Shown piece after piece: positions 52,401 to 58,722 of a DNA stretch of 64,000 bases. Position 1 is the stretch's first letter. Every line of letters begins with the position of its first letter. The position numbers and the translations under genes were made by a program. The DNA is taken from NCBI RefSeq assembly GCF_964275005.1, contig NC_092697.1:16642138-16706137 (forward strand), given 5' to 3'. Under the pieces are notes generated by a model, which had not been told where the DNA came from, did no database searches, and worked only from the letters and a program-made list of their open reading frames with translations. This stretch comes from Diadema setosum (lineage: Eukaryota; Echinodermata; Echinoidea; Diadematoida; Diadematidae).

Positions 52401-55069
52401 AAAAAGAATAAGATTCACTATCCCGATGGTAGTTATTTCGAAACACGCATATTGCATGTGCGGATGTTTGTTAATCCGACAAATTTAATTATGGTTTGTT
52501 ATCTATTATCCGAATGAAACAAGCTACCTCGAGAGTCGATATTCTGAAGGTTTGCTAATTCGACAATGAAAAAAGAAAAAAAAATGTTAATCTGAACGTA
52601 AGATTAGCTTTGATTTTCTGATCATTCGTTAATAATGATAATAATAAAGAGGTTTTGTAACTCCTTTTTTAGATTCATGTCCGGATAAACGCAGCTATGG
52701 AATCACAAACATTCTTGCATTTTTTTTTTTTTTTTTTGGGGGGGGGGGGGACGAATCATATTTCATTGTTACACTTGCGATCATCTACATTCATTAGACA
52801 GGGCTCGACACTAACTGTGGCCCGGTGGCCCGGGGGCACCAAAAAACGCACGTCGGGCCGACAATATTTCAGAAATGAAGATTTTGGTGGCCCGATCGGG
52901 CCACCAAAAAAGTCGGATGTTTGCTTTTACTGTTGGAAATGAACAGCGGTAACAATCGGCTCCGTAAGATGCTAAAATAATTGGAGTGAATATCGGTAAG
53001 ATTCAGCTCCTTACGATGCAAAAATTAATGTCAGATATTTGATTTTGCGTTCGGAAATGAATAAGGATAACATTCGGCTCAGGAAGATGCTAAAAGTAAA
53101 TGTCGAATGATCCCTTGTAACGTTCGAAAATGAATAACAATGATATTCAACTCCGCACTATGATTAGATGAATGTCGGATGTTTGTTTTTACTTTCGAAG
53201 GTAGCCTCATTCGGCTCCGGAAGATGCCAAAATAAATGTCAGATGATTGCTTTTACGTTTGGAAGTGAATAGCAGCAACATTCTGCTCCATATGATGCTA
53301 AAATAAATGTCGGATATTTGCTATAACATTTCGAAATGAATAACAGTAACATTCAGCTGCGTTTGATGGTAAAGTAAATGTCTGATGTCTGCCTTGGCGT
53401 AAAAAAAGAAAGAAAAACAGTATAACATACGGCTCAGTACGATTTAGAGTCTCGACGGTCAGTATGTACGATGAATGACGGCGGCGGTTTAGACAAAAAA
53501 AAAAATGTGGAAAAAGAAGTACTTCCTCACGACTCATTCTTCCACCTCTGTAAGTAGCAATTCGCTTCGTAGAACAGTATACGAAATACACAGATTACGT
53601 GTGGCGAACATTACTCGTACAGTATTGAGTTTATGTACGTTCATCCATTATTATTACAAACAAAAACATGCATAGAGAGCGAGTGATCAGCTGCAGGGAG
53701 TCTCGCGTCGAACGTCAAGGGGGCATGGAGCTGGCGCACATGTTCGAAGTATGTACAATAGTACATGTTCACATACACACACGTGTTTACGCACAGCTCT
53801 CACTACACCGAGGAAGAAATCAGAGCACGAACACTAATATATTCACACACACGCCAACACACACAACGCAGTGCGAACCACACACCAGCACAGTGCATGA
53901 ACAGCCGATGGAGACCAGCTGAGAGCGAGACGTACCATCCAGCTTGCTGTGACCGGATCTACTTTTTGAAGGCACGGAACCGAAATGCGGACAAAAACGT
54001 CTGAAAGAAATCTCTTTTATGCGCCGCTAGCATTCACAAATTTCATACTTTATGAGGATGAAATGTATGGAAAAACTGTGAACTACAAGGAGACATGCAA
54101 GAAAACTGCTAATAAACTAAATAATTGGACTTGCTAGGCTCCTAAACACAACACTCAAAACAATTCACGGTAGTAGTCTATGGAGCGAACGTGTACTTTC
54201 AGAGTACCAATCCAGTGCGTGACGTCATCTGGAAGGGGTATCGGCAGACCGTTCATCGGGGCATTTCGGGTTCACTTTTTCGTCCGATTTCAATAATTAA
54301 TAAAAAATAGTTGGGATTGTTCTTTTCTCTCGATATTTTGTGTACACCTAGAACAGATGTTCAAATTCAATATTTTCTTATCAAATTTGTGTTTCGTGCT
54401 CTTTGAATTTCTACTTTAAAGGTTTTAGTATGGAATCATTACAATACAATGTAATCCTTGACTGAGAATGCCTCAAATTCATGGATAAGGCTACTACGTA
54501 GGTACTGTACATGCAATAATATAACAGCGAGTCTAATTCTTTTTTTTTTTTTGTGTACGTGTGAATTGGGACTTCCCTTCAACTTGGCTAGTGGTTGAGT
54601 TAGCCATAATGGAGTTCAGTAATGAATGCAGAAATGTACGGGTGCACGTTGCATTCATGTTGGGAGTACAGTTTATATTTTCACATGATGTTAATTTCAC
54701 GAATAGAACCTGACTCATGAAATTCATGAAAATAAAACCCCCACAAAATATATGGCACATACAGTACCTCATTTTCTTTTTCTATTTTAGCCAGTTTGAC
54801 TGAAAAGCACATCTGTTCAGGCAGAGATAGCAGAAATCAATCATCTCTTTTTTTTTTCTTTTCTTTTTTGCTCAGGACTCCTGCTGAGCTCTAGAAATGT
54901 AAACAAGATCAAGGGTCTGCCTCACCTTTTATACGAGCAATGAGGACCACTGCGGCTGTGTGCACATCCGTGGACTTGAGGGCGGTGTATTTATCCAGGA
55001 TGCCTCGTAGGATGTTGAGGAGGTCCCGTAATTTCTCGTGGGCCGCCACCCGTATCGTCTCTGTCCTCT
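13065..55069 (-). CDS. ARHGAP29/45-like: F-BAR/C1/RhoGAP protein (ARHGAP29/ARHGAP45/GMIP family), 23 exons, 5' end outside or not recognised
   Basis: Predicted Rho GTPase-activating protein. The F-BAR domain binds curved membrane, the atypical C1 zinc domain follows, and the RhoGAP domain stimulates GTP hydrolysis on Rho-type GTPases near the membrane or cytoskeleton. Twenty-three minus-strand exons, with AG acceptors and GT donors (one GC donor), join with matching phases into about 1028 codons. Counting from the first complete codon: an N-terminal helical region at 1-125, F-BAR at about 130-420, a Ser-rich linker at 430-535, C1 at about 556-603 (His and six Cys plus second His), RhoGAP at about 610-815 with GIYRVAG carrying the arginine finger (R650) and the SNVGIVFGPTLL motif, and a low-complexity Ser/Pro/Arg tail ending PHFV. 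The domain order is diagnostic of the family. The start codon is not seen: the first exon begins in phase 1, so upstream exons exist. Vertebrates have three paralogues, and this invertebrate copy could be co-orthologous to all of them. Confidence 0.93.
13920..14159 (-). CDS. ARHGAP exon v (Ser/Pro-rich tail)
   Basis: 240 bp, phase 1 in and out. Acceptor attcaaaag, donor AAGATG|gtaaga. Encodes a low-complexity tail with PASPTPHSSRSNAKPPTPQT and a basic run ERRRRNRQNARLKN. GC-rich compared with flanking introns. Probably disordered; SP and TP pairs could be phosphorylation sites. Confidence 0.9.
14582..14657 (-). CDS. ARHGAP exon u
   Basis: 76 bp, phase 0 in, phase 1 out. Acceptor cgttgcag, donor ACAGAG|gtcagt. 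Encodes IFGPQETPVEDFHTDDAPSS and TDIHR; HPE-IFGP across the junction closes the RhoGAP region. Confidence 0.88.
14790..15330. repeat. CpG-containing repeat with perfect-looking hairpin
   Basis: Not ordinary intron: contains ATTGG, CACGTG and a long hairpin. Left arm 15187-15231 and right arm 15245-15290 pair almost completely, with a loop of TCGGCTTCGCCTC. Likely a foldback element in the intron between exons t and u. Confidence 0.65.
15640..16706 (+). mobile_element. 1.06-kb dispersed repeat, copy A
   Basis: Starts AACAAGAGACCCGCGGGTCT and ends GGCTCAGGTGAGCTA. GCTCACCTGAG near the start and CTCAGGTGAGC at the end are inverted. Inside are four degenerate modules of roughly 215-240 bp, each with GAAGATGAAAATGTA, CCCTAGGGATGCTACCTGCC and C/G homopolymer runs, then a short ACGACGCACGACG array near the right end. 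No open frame of note. Nearly identical to 18614-19678. Confidence 0.85.
16887..16971 (-). CDS. ARHGAP exon t (end of RhoGAP)
   Basis: 85 bp, phase 2 in, phase 0 out. Acceptor attacacag, donor CCTGAG|gtacgc. Encodes DANASSLDALIDMNHHTRAI and ELMALHPE, the last RhoGAP helix. Confidence 0.93.
17655..17732 (-). CDS. ARHGAP exon s (RhoGAP)
   Basis: 78 bp, phase 2 in and out. Acceptor gtttcacag, donor CTGAG|gtgaga. Encodes VADEPLNHMSGSNVGIVFGP and TLLKLR, with the conserved Asn of the N-x-GIVFGP motif. Confidence 0.96.
18209..18393 (-). CDS. ARHGAP exon r (RhoGAP)
   Basis: 185 bp, phase 0 in, phase 2 out. Acceptor gatcacgcag, donor AAACG|gtgaga. Encodes LPEPLLTFDLYPDFIAAAKD and later HAQTTKALMYHLKR; LPEPLLT is the conserved RhoGAP block 2. 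Confidence 0.96.
18614..19678 (+). mobile_element. 1.06-kb dispersed repeat, copy B
   Basis: Same orientation and structure as copy A at 15640, with few substitutions and shorter C runs. Ends about 60 bp from RhoGAP exon q. The pair flanks exons r, s and t. Confidence 0.85.
19740..19877 (-). CDS. ARHGAP exon q (RhoGAP, arginine finger)
   Basis: 138 bp, phase 0 in and out. Acceptor ctttgcag, donor AGACAG|gtaagg. Encodes GIYRVAGLKVKVEKLCQTFE, where the Arg of GIYRVAG is the catalytic arginine finger, then a helix ending TSTLKLYLRQ. A 1.06-kb dispersed repeat ends only about 60 bp downstream in the intron. Confidence 0.96.
20449..20780 (-). CDS. ARHGAP exon p (C1 domain and start of RhoGAP)
   Basis: 332 bp, the largest internal exon, phase 1 in, phase 0 out. 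Acceptor actcctcag, donor GTCAAG|gtatga. The C1 zinc ligands read H-x10-C-x2-C-x10-C-x2-C-x4-H-x2-C-x7-C (HVIRKLRTPSKCREC ... CERCGLACHKKC), shorter in spacing than a phorbol-binding C1. RhoGAP starts at KMNVFGVNLTEHL. High GC relative to the introns. Confidence 0.96.
20781..21572. other. intron o-p
   Basis: AT-rich, no repeat family or further exon recognised. Confidence 0.6.
21573..21782 (-). CDS. ARHGAP exon o (Ser/Pro-rich linker)
   Basis: 210 bp, phase 1 in and out, so skippable without frameshift. Acceptor ctatccag, donor CTCAA|gtgagt. Encodes WQGPISDSESVSGSSTKSAS, SPRNGP and PVVPPSSSPGSS: a low-complexity linker between F-BAR and C1. Confidence 0.9.
22287..22393 (-). CDS. ARHGAP exon n (Ser-rich linker)
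   Basis: 107 bp, phase 2 in, phase 1 out. Acceptor ccctcccag, donor ATCTG|gtaaat. Encodes a Ser/Arg-rich hydrophilic linker (around HRERKASSQSYDSFEDDK), probably disordered, with basic-Ser motifs that kinases could use. Confidence 0.88.
22745..23190 (+). repeat. polypurine (GAGGAA)n tract, about 445 bp
   Basis: Almost pure purine on the plus strand, mixing GAG, GAA and GGA units with rare T. Lies in the intron between exons m and n. Open frames here (poly-Ser or poly-Arg/Glu) are artefacts of the repeat. Confidence 0.95.
23894..23973 (+). repeat. (CAT)n microsatellite
   Basis: About 26 uninterrupted CAT units, preceded by four CAAAT units. Confidence 0.97.
24052..24191 (-). CDS. ARHGAP exon m
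   Basis: 140 bp, phase 0 in, phase 2 out. Acceptor catgtgcag, donor AATGC|gtgagt. Encodes FQTLCEQIKAYEPGLQFSQY ... HTLQDVEPFVFEPYSNA, the stretch that follows the F-BAR in this family. Confidence 0.93.
25183..25239 (-). CDS. ARHGAP exon l (F-BAR end)
   Basis: 57 bp, phase 0 in and out. Acceptor accaatcag, donor GTGCAG|gtaaac. Encodes VTHSYFQMQHSLSAPAPVQ. Confidence 0.92.
26338..26397 (-). CDS. ARHGAP exon k (F-BAR)
   Basis: 60 bp, phase 0 in and out. Acceptor acctcacag, donor AAAGCC|gtaagt. Encodes QKLLVQLRELVFMCDQTMKA. Confidence 0.92.
26674..26717 (+). repeat. (GT)n microsatellite
   Basis: About 20 GT units followed by G and C runs to 26775. Confidence 0.95.
27271..27348 (-). CDS. ARHGAP exon j (F-BAR)
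   Basis: 78 bp, phase 0 in and out. Acceptor gtcccaccag, donor ACAAAG|gtaaag. Encodes AQEAKSTYQACIAEANNKQQ and ELLKTK. The YxxC-x2-EAN pattern is typical of this F-BAR subfamily. Confidence 0.93.
27698..28080 (+). mobile_element. foldback MITE copy 2
   Basis: Full-length, about 383 bp. AAAGGGATGG at the left, ATCCCTTTAA at the right, centre GTGTGGGTCCCACAC. The two arms are diverged inverted copies of each other along the whole length, so RNA from it would fold into one long hairpin. Confidence 0.85.
29497..29885 (+). mobile_element. foldback MITE copy 3
   Basis: TTAAAAGGGATGGG at the left and CTCCTTTAA at the right, centre GGTGGATCCCACC. Same family as 27698. Its right end is about 40 bp from the GC donor of exon i. 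Confidence 0.85.
29922..30101 (-). CDS. ARHGAP exon i (F-BAR), ends at a GC donor
   Basis: 180 bp, 60 codons, phase 0 in and out. Acceptor ctttcgcag. The donor reads TCAAAG|GCAAGA, so this is a GC-AG intron. Encodes a long helix (NDCRANLEKFRQLFYTRFHE ... NKLDKRKKAADEALSK). Foldback MITE copy 3 lies within 50 bp downstream in the intron. Confidence 0.9.
30721..32114. mobile_element. inner terminal-inverted-repeat element carrying a SAP/SWIM gene remnant
   Basis: Left end AGACCGGTTTACTAATGATA and right end (32092-32114, inverted AGGCCGGTTTACTAATGTAT) form a TIR of about 23 bp. An imperfect ATTA(A)T on both sides may be a target duplication. Higher CpG content than the surrounding intron. Holds the broken gene at 30912-31487; the rest (31490-32090) shows no coding content. 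Confidence 0.75.
30912..31487 (+). pseudogene. SAP-like / SWIM-type gene fragment (YqaJ-exonuclease family associated), frameshifted
   Basis: Starts ATG at 30912 with a Ser-rich leader and a SAP-like helix pair (WTVKELTEYSRDIGV ... YNKEKLIKLV), stops in frame, then continues in another frame (DLPIDPDLSRADTGR ... SIPDFGLFDVFNYLI), then SFEDYRLFADGSV, and in a further frame WVVMNKSTGEINVAYCECQG. The last piece resembles the first half of a SWIM zinc motif (C-x-C). Such proteins, often with a YqaJ nuclease domain, are multicopy in invertebrate genomes. At least three frame breaks and no SWIM second half or nuclease, so inactive. Confidence 0.65.
33315..33395 (-). CDS. ARHGAP exon h (F-BAR, basic coiled coil)
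   Basis: 81 bp, phase 0 in and out. Acceptor atgaatag, donor GAGATG|gtaagt. Encodes the Lys/Arg-rich helix QLDARRAEHDKKRKSIRMQW plus NTIKKEM, which fits the membrane-binding face of an F-BAR. Confidence 0.9.
33988..34069 (+). repeat. (AAC)n microsatellite
   Basis: About 24 AAC units with a few interruptions at the right end, in the intron between exons g and h. Long Val or Cys frames here are artefacts. Confidence 0.95.
34297..34362 (-). CDS. ARHGAP exon g (F-BAR)
   Basis: 66 bp, phase 0 in and out. Acceptor attcccag, donor GTGGAG|gtgagt. Encodes DIEYANNCDATYTQIQGHKF and VE, continuing F-BAR helix 2. Confidence 0.9.
34709..34763 (+). repeat. short dispersed direct repeat, copy 1
   Basis: ACAGCCTAATCAAGGGAATA through AGACAGAAACTTTGTTTAG and AACTTGTTT. 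Recurs at 37452-37508 with few changes. Confidence 0.7.
35194..35238 (-). CDS. ARHGAP exon f (F-BAR microexon)
   Basis: 45 bp, phase 0 in and out. Acceptor ctcctgcag, donor CAC|gtgagt. Encodes TYLPFQSTYLMSLEH, a short conserved F-BAR segment. Its length is a multiple of three, so skipping it would keep the frame. Confidence 0.88.
36745..37126 (+). mobile_element. TTAA-type MITE, copy 1 (left end diverged)
   Basis: Shares GATGCATATGTGTAGGTC, GCAATAAAGCCTAAAATAT and an internal palindrome (ACTAAACCATAACTG ... CGGTTTAGT) with an inverted copy at 61315-61684. Ends GGTAAACAATGCCTTTAAT. Confidence 0.7.
37452..37508 (+). repeat. short dispersed direct repeat, copy 2
   Basis: Same block as 34709-34763. 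Both lie in introns of the ARHGAP gene, 2.7 kb apart. Confidence 0.7.
38188..38569 (-). mobile_element. foldback MITE copy 4 (inverted relative to copies 2 and 5)
   Basis: Left end AAGGGATTGTATAG, right end CCATCCCTTTAA, centre GTGGGACCCACAC. Begins with the arm that ends copies 2, 3 and 5. Confidence 0.83.
39293..39487. mobile_element. 195-bp MITE with TACTGTAAAAGTGG ends
   Basis: Left end TACTGTAAAAGTGGAAAT and right end ATCCACTTTTACAGTA are inverted repeats. The inside is rich in GCGCGAAAA-type motifs and CpG. TA at both edges suggests a Tc1/mariner-type target. Confidence 0.85.
40332..40351 (+). repeat. poly-C run
   Basis: About 20 consecutive C. Confidence 0.9.
40534..40598 (-). CDS. 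ARHGAP exon e (F-BAR)
   Basis: 65 bp. Acceptor cgccccgcag, donor GAG GAG|gtaagt. Phase 1 in, phase 0 out. Encodes MEFARSLSKLAATTRPVLRE; the E-x-E-FA-x2-L pattern is typical of FCH/F-BAR helices. Confidence 0.9.
42770..42953 (-). mobile_element. tRNA-Thr-like SINE
   Basis: Read on the minus strand: an A-box-like TGGCTCAGTGG, then an anticodon arm CTGC-CTTGTAA-GCAG whose loop CTTGTAA gives a TGT (Thr) anticodon, and a B-box-like GGTTCAGATTCC, then a short body and a run of about 19 A (poly-T at 42770-42788 on the plus strand). No clear acceptor stem, so a SINE and not a functional tRNA. Confidence 0.7.
43319..43441 (+). repeat. compound (AAG)n(AAC)n(AGC)n(AAC)n microsatellite
   Basis: About 17 AAG, 10 AAC, 5 AGC and 9 AAC units. 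On the gene strand this lies about 27 bp downstream of the exon d donor as GTT/GCT/CTT repeats. Confidence 0.95.
43470..43607 (-). CDS. ARHGAP exon d (start of F-BAR)
   Basis: 138 bp. Acceptor tcaccag, donor CTT G|gtgagt. Phase 1 in and out. Encodes EEIDAWLMQLEGGVDLALER and KAWSKYSKDVILYVEKR, the first F-BAR helix. The downstream intron enters a compound AAG/AAC/AGC microsatellite about 27 bp after the donor. Confidence 0.92.
44787..44833 (+). repeat. G-rich run, possible G-quadruplex
   Basis: GGAGGGGGTGGGG followed by more G, then GAGGGAGGGAT; at least four G-runs of three or more within 45 bases. Confidence 0.6.
45743..46123 (+). mobile_element. foldback MITE copy 5
   Basis: Left arm has GGTGGAGATGAGAATTGGGC, shared with copy 2. 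Right end is ACGATCCCTTTAA, with a small deletion in the right arm. Lies about 120 bp from exon c. Confidence 0.85.
46245..46332 (-). CDS. ARHGAP exon c
   Basis: 88 bp. Acceptor ttctcag, donor GGA A|gtaagt. Phase 0 in, phase 1 out. Encodes SCESLVSINSNPEYIG and following residues, a linker before the F-BAR. Foldback MITE copy 5 ends about 120 bp downstream in the intron. Confidence 0.88.
47225..47310 (+). mobile_element. degenerate tRNA-like SINE head
   Basis: GGTGGTCTTGTGGATACGAC, then CTAGCAA (Ala-type anticodon loop) in CTAGCAATCAGGAGGTTG, then a B-box-like GGTTCATGACTCG. The pattern matches tRNA-derived SINE heads. Arms do not pair well. Confidence 0.5.
47434..47582 (-). CDS. ARHGAP exon b
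   Basis: 149 bp. Acceptor tgcccag|gt, donor CCAAG|gtgagt. Phase 1 in, phase 0 out. Encodes a helical segment around EKDKTALYEVIDALALAFSN. Separated from exon a by a 7.3-kb intron rich in repeats. Confidence 0.9.
50395..50568 (+). CDS. short hypothetical open frame, possible spliced exon
   Basis: 57 codons from ATG 50395 to TAA 50566-50568. A charged, helix-like sequence including MKRLIGNHEDVRDRIDNLRH and KWRNIKIGEILKRGSR. A 3' splice-site-like TTTTTCTTACGTTTGTAATGTTAG ending at 50402 suggests it could be a terminal exon. No family recognised. Lies inside the candidate 49954-54419 element, so a transposon gene exon is possible. Confidence 0.3.
   Translation: MLARSSFAGHMKRLIGNHEDVRDRIDNLRHGDVDNNKQTYEKWRNIKIGEILKRGSR
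50560..50960. promoter_or_regulatory. CpG-rich stretch, candidate alternative promoter or element interior
   Basis: Denser in CpG than the flanking intron, with ATTGG boxes (near 50665 and 50750) and an octamer-like ATGCTTTGCAT. Lies in the 7.3-kb intron between exons a and b. No first exon with a clear donor was found. Confidence 0.25.
52055..52640 (+). repeat. dispersed TTCG-x-TAATC-CGAA motif cluster
   Basis: Repeated degenerate units such as CCGAAGGTTCGCTAATC, GTTCGGATTAACAAAC, TTCGGATAAACGAAC and GTTTGTTAATCCGAC on both strands. Looks like a decayed satellite. Confidence 0.6.
52800..52912. repeat. GGCCCGG hairpin-rich short repeat
   Basis: GGCTCGACACTAACTGTGGC followed by GGTGGCCCGGGGGCACC, and later GGTGGCCCGATCGGGCCACC, a perfect palindrome. 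A structurally similar CCGATT...CGGG island lies at 51107-51190. Confidence 0.55.
52912..53450 (+). repeat. minisatellite, about 75-bp period, about 7 copies
   Basis: Degenerate units with consensus parts AAATGTCGGATGTTTGC, TTTTACGTTCGGAAATGAAT and AACATTCGGCTCCGTAAGATG, repeated in the same direction. Confidence 0.85.
54926..55069 (-). CDS. ARHGAP exon a (most upstream recognised)
   Basis: 144 bp. Acceptor ccaccag, donor AAAAG|gtgagg. It begins with two bases completing an upstream codon, which proves a missing 5' exon. Encodes an amphipathic helical stretch containing LRDLLNILRGILDKYTALKS, preceding the F-BAR domain. It ends with one base that the next exon completes to Gly. Confidence 0.88.
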
Positions 55070-55129
55070 CTGGTGGTTAGGAAGAGCATTGAAAAAAAAA
55101 TATATATATTAATATGAAATTATTGTAAG

Positions 55130-55680
55130 TTACACTGACTTATATTAAATGGGTTAGTGAAATACTGGTTAGTGATTGGCTAAACACAGTCACGTGATGG
55201 AGGCACATTGGTTATGTTCGCCCATGGGCAGAACATTTTTGTAATGTTCTCCCATGGGAAAACATTTTCACATAACAAATGACAAATGATTGAACGATCA
55301 TTTTTTCACACAATCGATAGGATAAATTTGCCTATTCCATATAATGTGAAAAAGCCAATTATTGTGATGCATACGAAAGTGTGATTTGAAGGACCCGCGC
55401 ACAGTGAATTTGGCTCTGCGCGAGCGATCGAGTACGTTGTGCTGGTGGTTGGCGTTACGAACATGGCTTGGTATGTGACTAACCCATATAATGTAACAGA
55501 TGATGACTTTTGTTGTCGGGAACATTGTACAAAACGTTCCACCCTCAGGGTTTGAAATGCTATTTCGGAAGGCTTTAAGTCCCTCGACTTCGTCTTGGGA
55601 CTTATAACCTCCCTCAATAGCATTTCAACCCCTTCGGGTGGAACATTCGGTATGTTCCCTCCCCCGCCAGTCATCATCTA
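55130..55680. repeat. foldback repeat with CTTCG-centred hairpin
   Basis: Hairpin between TTTGAAATGCTATTTCGGAA (about 55550) and TCAATAGCATTTCAACC (about 55613), centred on CCCTCGACTTCGTCTTGGG. Also two CCCATGGG palindromes around 55222 and 55249, and CACGTGA. Lies just upstream of exon a. Confidence 0.65.
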
Positions 55681-58675
55681 TATAATGTATTAGATGGCAA
55701 GGTGCTTGAAAGTCTACAATATCTTTCCTCTATGAAGGATCAAGCAAACAATAGTATCCAACTTCTGAGAGATTAATTTTCTTCAATACGACTATCGCTT
55801 GGATTCTGACAACCAGTAAACTTTAAGCCTGCTGGTAAGAAGCTCAGTGTAGAAGACTTTATTATTATAATTATTCTGAACATTAGATACGCCCATTCAC
55901 GAAATTTTCGCAAATAACATTTACCATTTAAAAAAAGAGTAATAAATGCAAACAAAAGAAAAGAGTGTCCCATTTGATTCTGAATTCTCATCCTCAGCTC
56001 ATCTCACGTTTCAACATGGTCGCCACAGCGCTCCCTCCTACATGGACACATTCACACATTTTAACATTCAATTATACACAGCTGACATTATCCTCATACA
56101 TTATTCACATTCCACTTCCTGCGCACTATCTAGTAAAATAACATTTCAATTGTTATAACGTTACTTTTCATGAGCCTTTTCTTCCATCATACATACGATC
56201 AACAAGTTTTTTTGGGGAGCTTTGCCAGTTCTGACACCCGAATGAGACCCACCTGAATTCAATACCGCAGCTGGATGAAAAGACGCGAAGCAAACAATTA
56301 CCTCTCTCATCACCCTTCCTGTCACATACATGACACCTCTCCCTCAAAAGACGGTCCATCTTTGGACATTCCGTCCCATCCCTTGGTGTCATTGTCCTTC
56401 CAACGCTACCTTAGTCTCCCACTTACAGACCTTACCAGTCCCTTGATGACTTTTTCCATTATTTTGTCTCTGACATTGGCGATGGTAACTATTCAACTCA
56501 ACCAGGCAGGGTCCTCACAGGGTAAAAAAGAAAAAGAAAAAAAAAAAAAGCTGGAGCATCAAAAGTGATGTGACAAAAGATTTCCTCTTATTAAGGATTC
56601 TGAAACAAATTGTTGGAACGTTCATCAAGGATGCTTCATCAATTGAGGTCAGACTGGTGTGCAAATTTAGAAGATGATTCACTTTCAATTAGATCAGAAA
56701 AGCACATATTCTTCTCCATGGCTGGGGTCTGGTTTATTCTAAAAAGTGAAAGGCCATCAAATTTGCATCATTGTTACATTTTAAAATTCTGATGGATATG
56801 AAGCAAAGTTGTGACAATATCTTGAACAGGAATTCCTTCGCTCAGACCATAACTTTCAATCATAAACATTCTTTAATCAGAAGTTCTGGACAGACAGACA
56901 TCCCAAAGTTAGGCAAGTTTCTTTATGCAATGTCTCAGCATGATATCAGACTTGTGATAAAGAAGGCAATCCTTTTCTTCAGATGCAATTAGAGTAATTT
57001 CAGAGTATGCCCATCATGGTTGAAAAAAAAAAAGAGAAATCAATGTCTGATTTTGCAACTACATGATTTATGCTAAATGCACCATTTTGGCACTGGTGTC
57101 CAACGCGCTCTGTCGAAGTAATGAAAAGTAAACATGAGAGAATGTACTATAAACCTGTCGAGACAATTGTGACAAAAGGATATGTCATGTTTCACTCTTT
57201 GCCCAGCTCTGTCCAGAGTGTGCGTACTTCTTTATTTTTAGCCTAGCATTTGTTCTTTGTAACATTGGGATTACGTCTGAGCTTGGAGGAACAAAGGTAG
57301 ATTGTTGGGACAAGCGGTGAACTGCTCGTATTCCATATGTGTACCAGTTTTCACACCTTGGTACATCACTGATTGTAGCAGGGGTGCGATGCAAACCTAA
57401 CATCTGATTAACAGGTAGTTGTGCTAGCAGACAGACACACACACATACACACACTGTGTGCATCTGCACATTTGACTGAGGAAAAGAAAACCCCTCAATA
57501 AGCCCATTTACATCAGTAAGCAAAAACCAAATGTCAAATAACCTGCGGTTACTGCTCCACAGATTTACAGAGGCAAAAAAAAAAAAGATGAAAAAAAATC
57601 AGAAAGAACTAAAATGTCAGAAATAAAACAAAATAAAACAAAATGTTCAAAGGTTTTGTGTGCTAAGAACTCATTTTCAATGAGCATACGTATTTCTAAG
57701 GAAAGTAACCGGTTGCAAGCTGTCTGTACCCTATCGGAAAAGGCGTACAGCTGTACTACCAAAATTGTGTGACCATTTCAATACAACTGTACATTGGCAG
57801 AAATATGGCAAAATACCATCATAGTATTTCGTTACTGGGTTTGTTTGGTTTTTTTCTGTATTCCTTACAATGTAATTCTAAGTGATTTTTGTTTGTTTTT
57901 TTAAAGGAGTTTTTCACTGGGCTCTAACTTAGCTGCCTGATGAGGGTCCACCATATGATGATGTAAATGCTCCAATCATCTTGTTGCCACTAATTTTCAT
58001 ACTACCAGTAATCCAGTTGATCGTCACTACTAATATTAATAGAGATAACATATGTGGCATTCTTGGTAATGACTTCACCTTTTTAATCCATTTGCATTTT
58101 TCTCATATCATTTGATTCCGAAGAGTTAGATTTAAATGTTGAGCTACTAATTTTTCTTTTAACCATTAACCTGCTATTCACAATTCTAGAATTCTAGTCC
58201 AACTGATGGAATTTCCTTTGCACGCATCAGATTTTTGAAGGCTTGGCAATGCTAGTGCAAATTTCCATAGAACCAAGGTGGTTGTCATGGTAACATTTGT
58301 AGAGCATGCGATGACACCTGTGAAGATGCTTATTTCCCGCAAAGCTATTGAGATGCACACTGGCCAAGTTTTTGTCTTCCCTTTTAACACAAGAGTGATC
58401 CCTCCCTCACATCACGGTTGCTCACTGTCCAAAATGGGAAAAATCTCTCCCAATTAGGAATGCATCTACCTACAGTCACATTTCACAAGTTAAAATTAGC
58501 TCTATTACAATCACTCCAGCATGCAGCAGGTGAATCTCATCCAATGCTCATACCATTTCTAGGCTGGTATACAATCGTATCAACCCAATTTCATCAGAGC
58601 TATAAAGGGGGTCATTCCATAAAAGTTAGATTGATGGTGTCATATATGCAGATTCAACAAAATTAAGGCATATGA

Positions 58676-58722
58676 CACACACACACATACATACACACAC
58701 ACACAAACACACACACACACAC
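58676..58722 (+). repeat. (AC)n imperfect microsatellite
   Basis: AC units interrupted by ATAC and AAAC. Confidence 0.9.

Larger units (their letters stand above)
49954..54419. mobile_element. candidate 4.47-kb element with inverted arms starting at TTAA
   Basis: Left outer end TTAAAGTAGACATTCAAAGA and right outer end (inverted) TTAAAGTAGAAATTCAAAGA match at 20 of the first 21 bases. In each arm, about 196-200 bp inside, lies TGACGTCACGCACTGGATT (50151 and, inverted, 54209-54227). Between the arms are a 57-codon open frame, a CpG-rich stretch, and two tandem-repeat regions. Could be one transposon with long terminal inverted repeats, or two MITEs inserted head to head. Confidence 0.45.

Noticed and set aside
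53668..54004. Plus-strand open frames rich in Thr/His
   Set aside because: The sequence is CA-rich low complexity and no domain or splice context supports coding.
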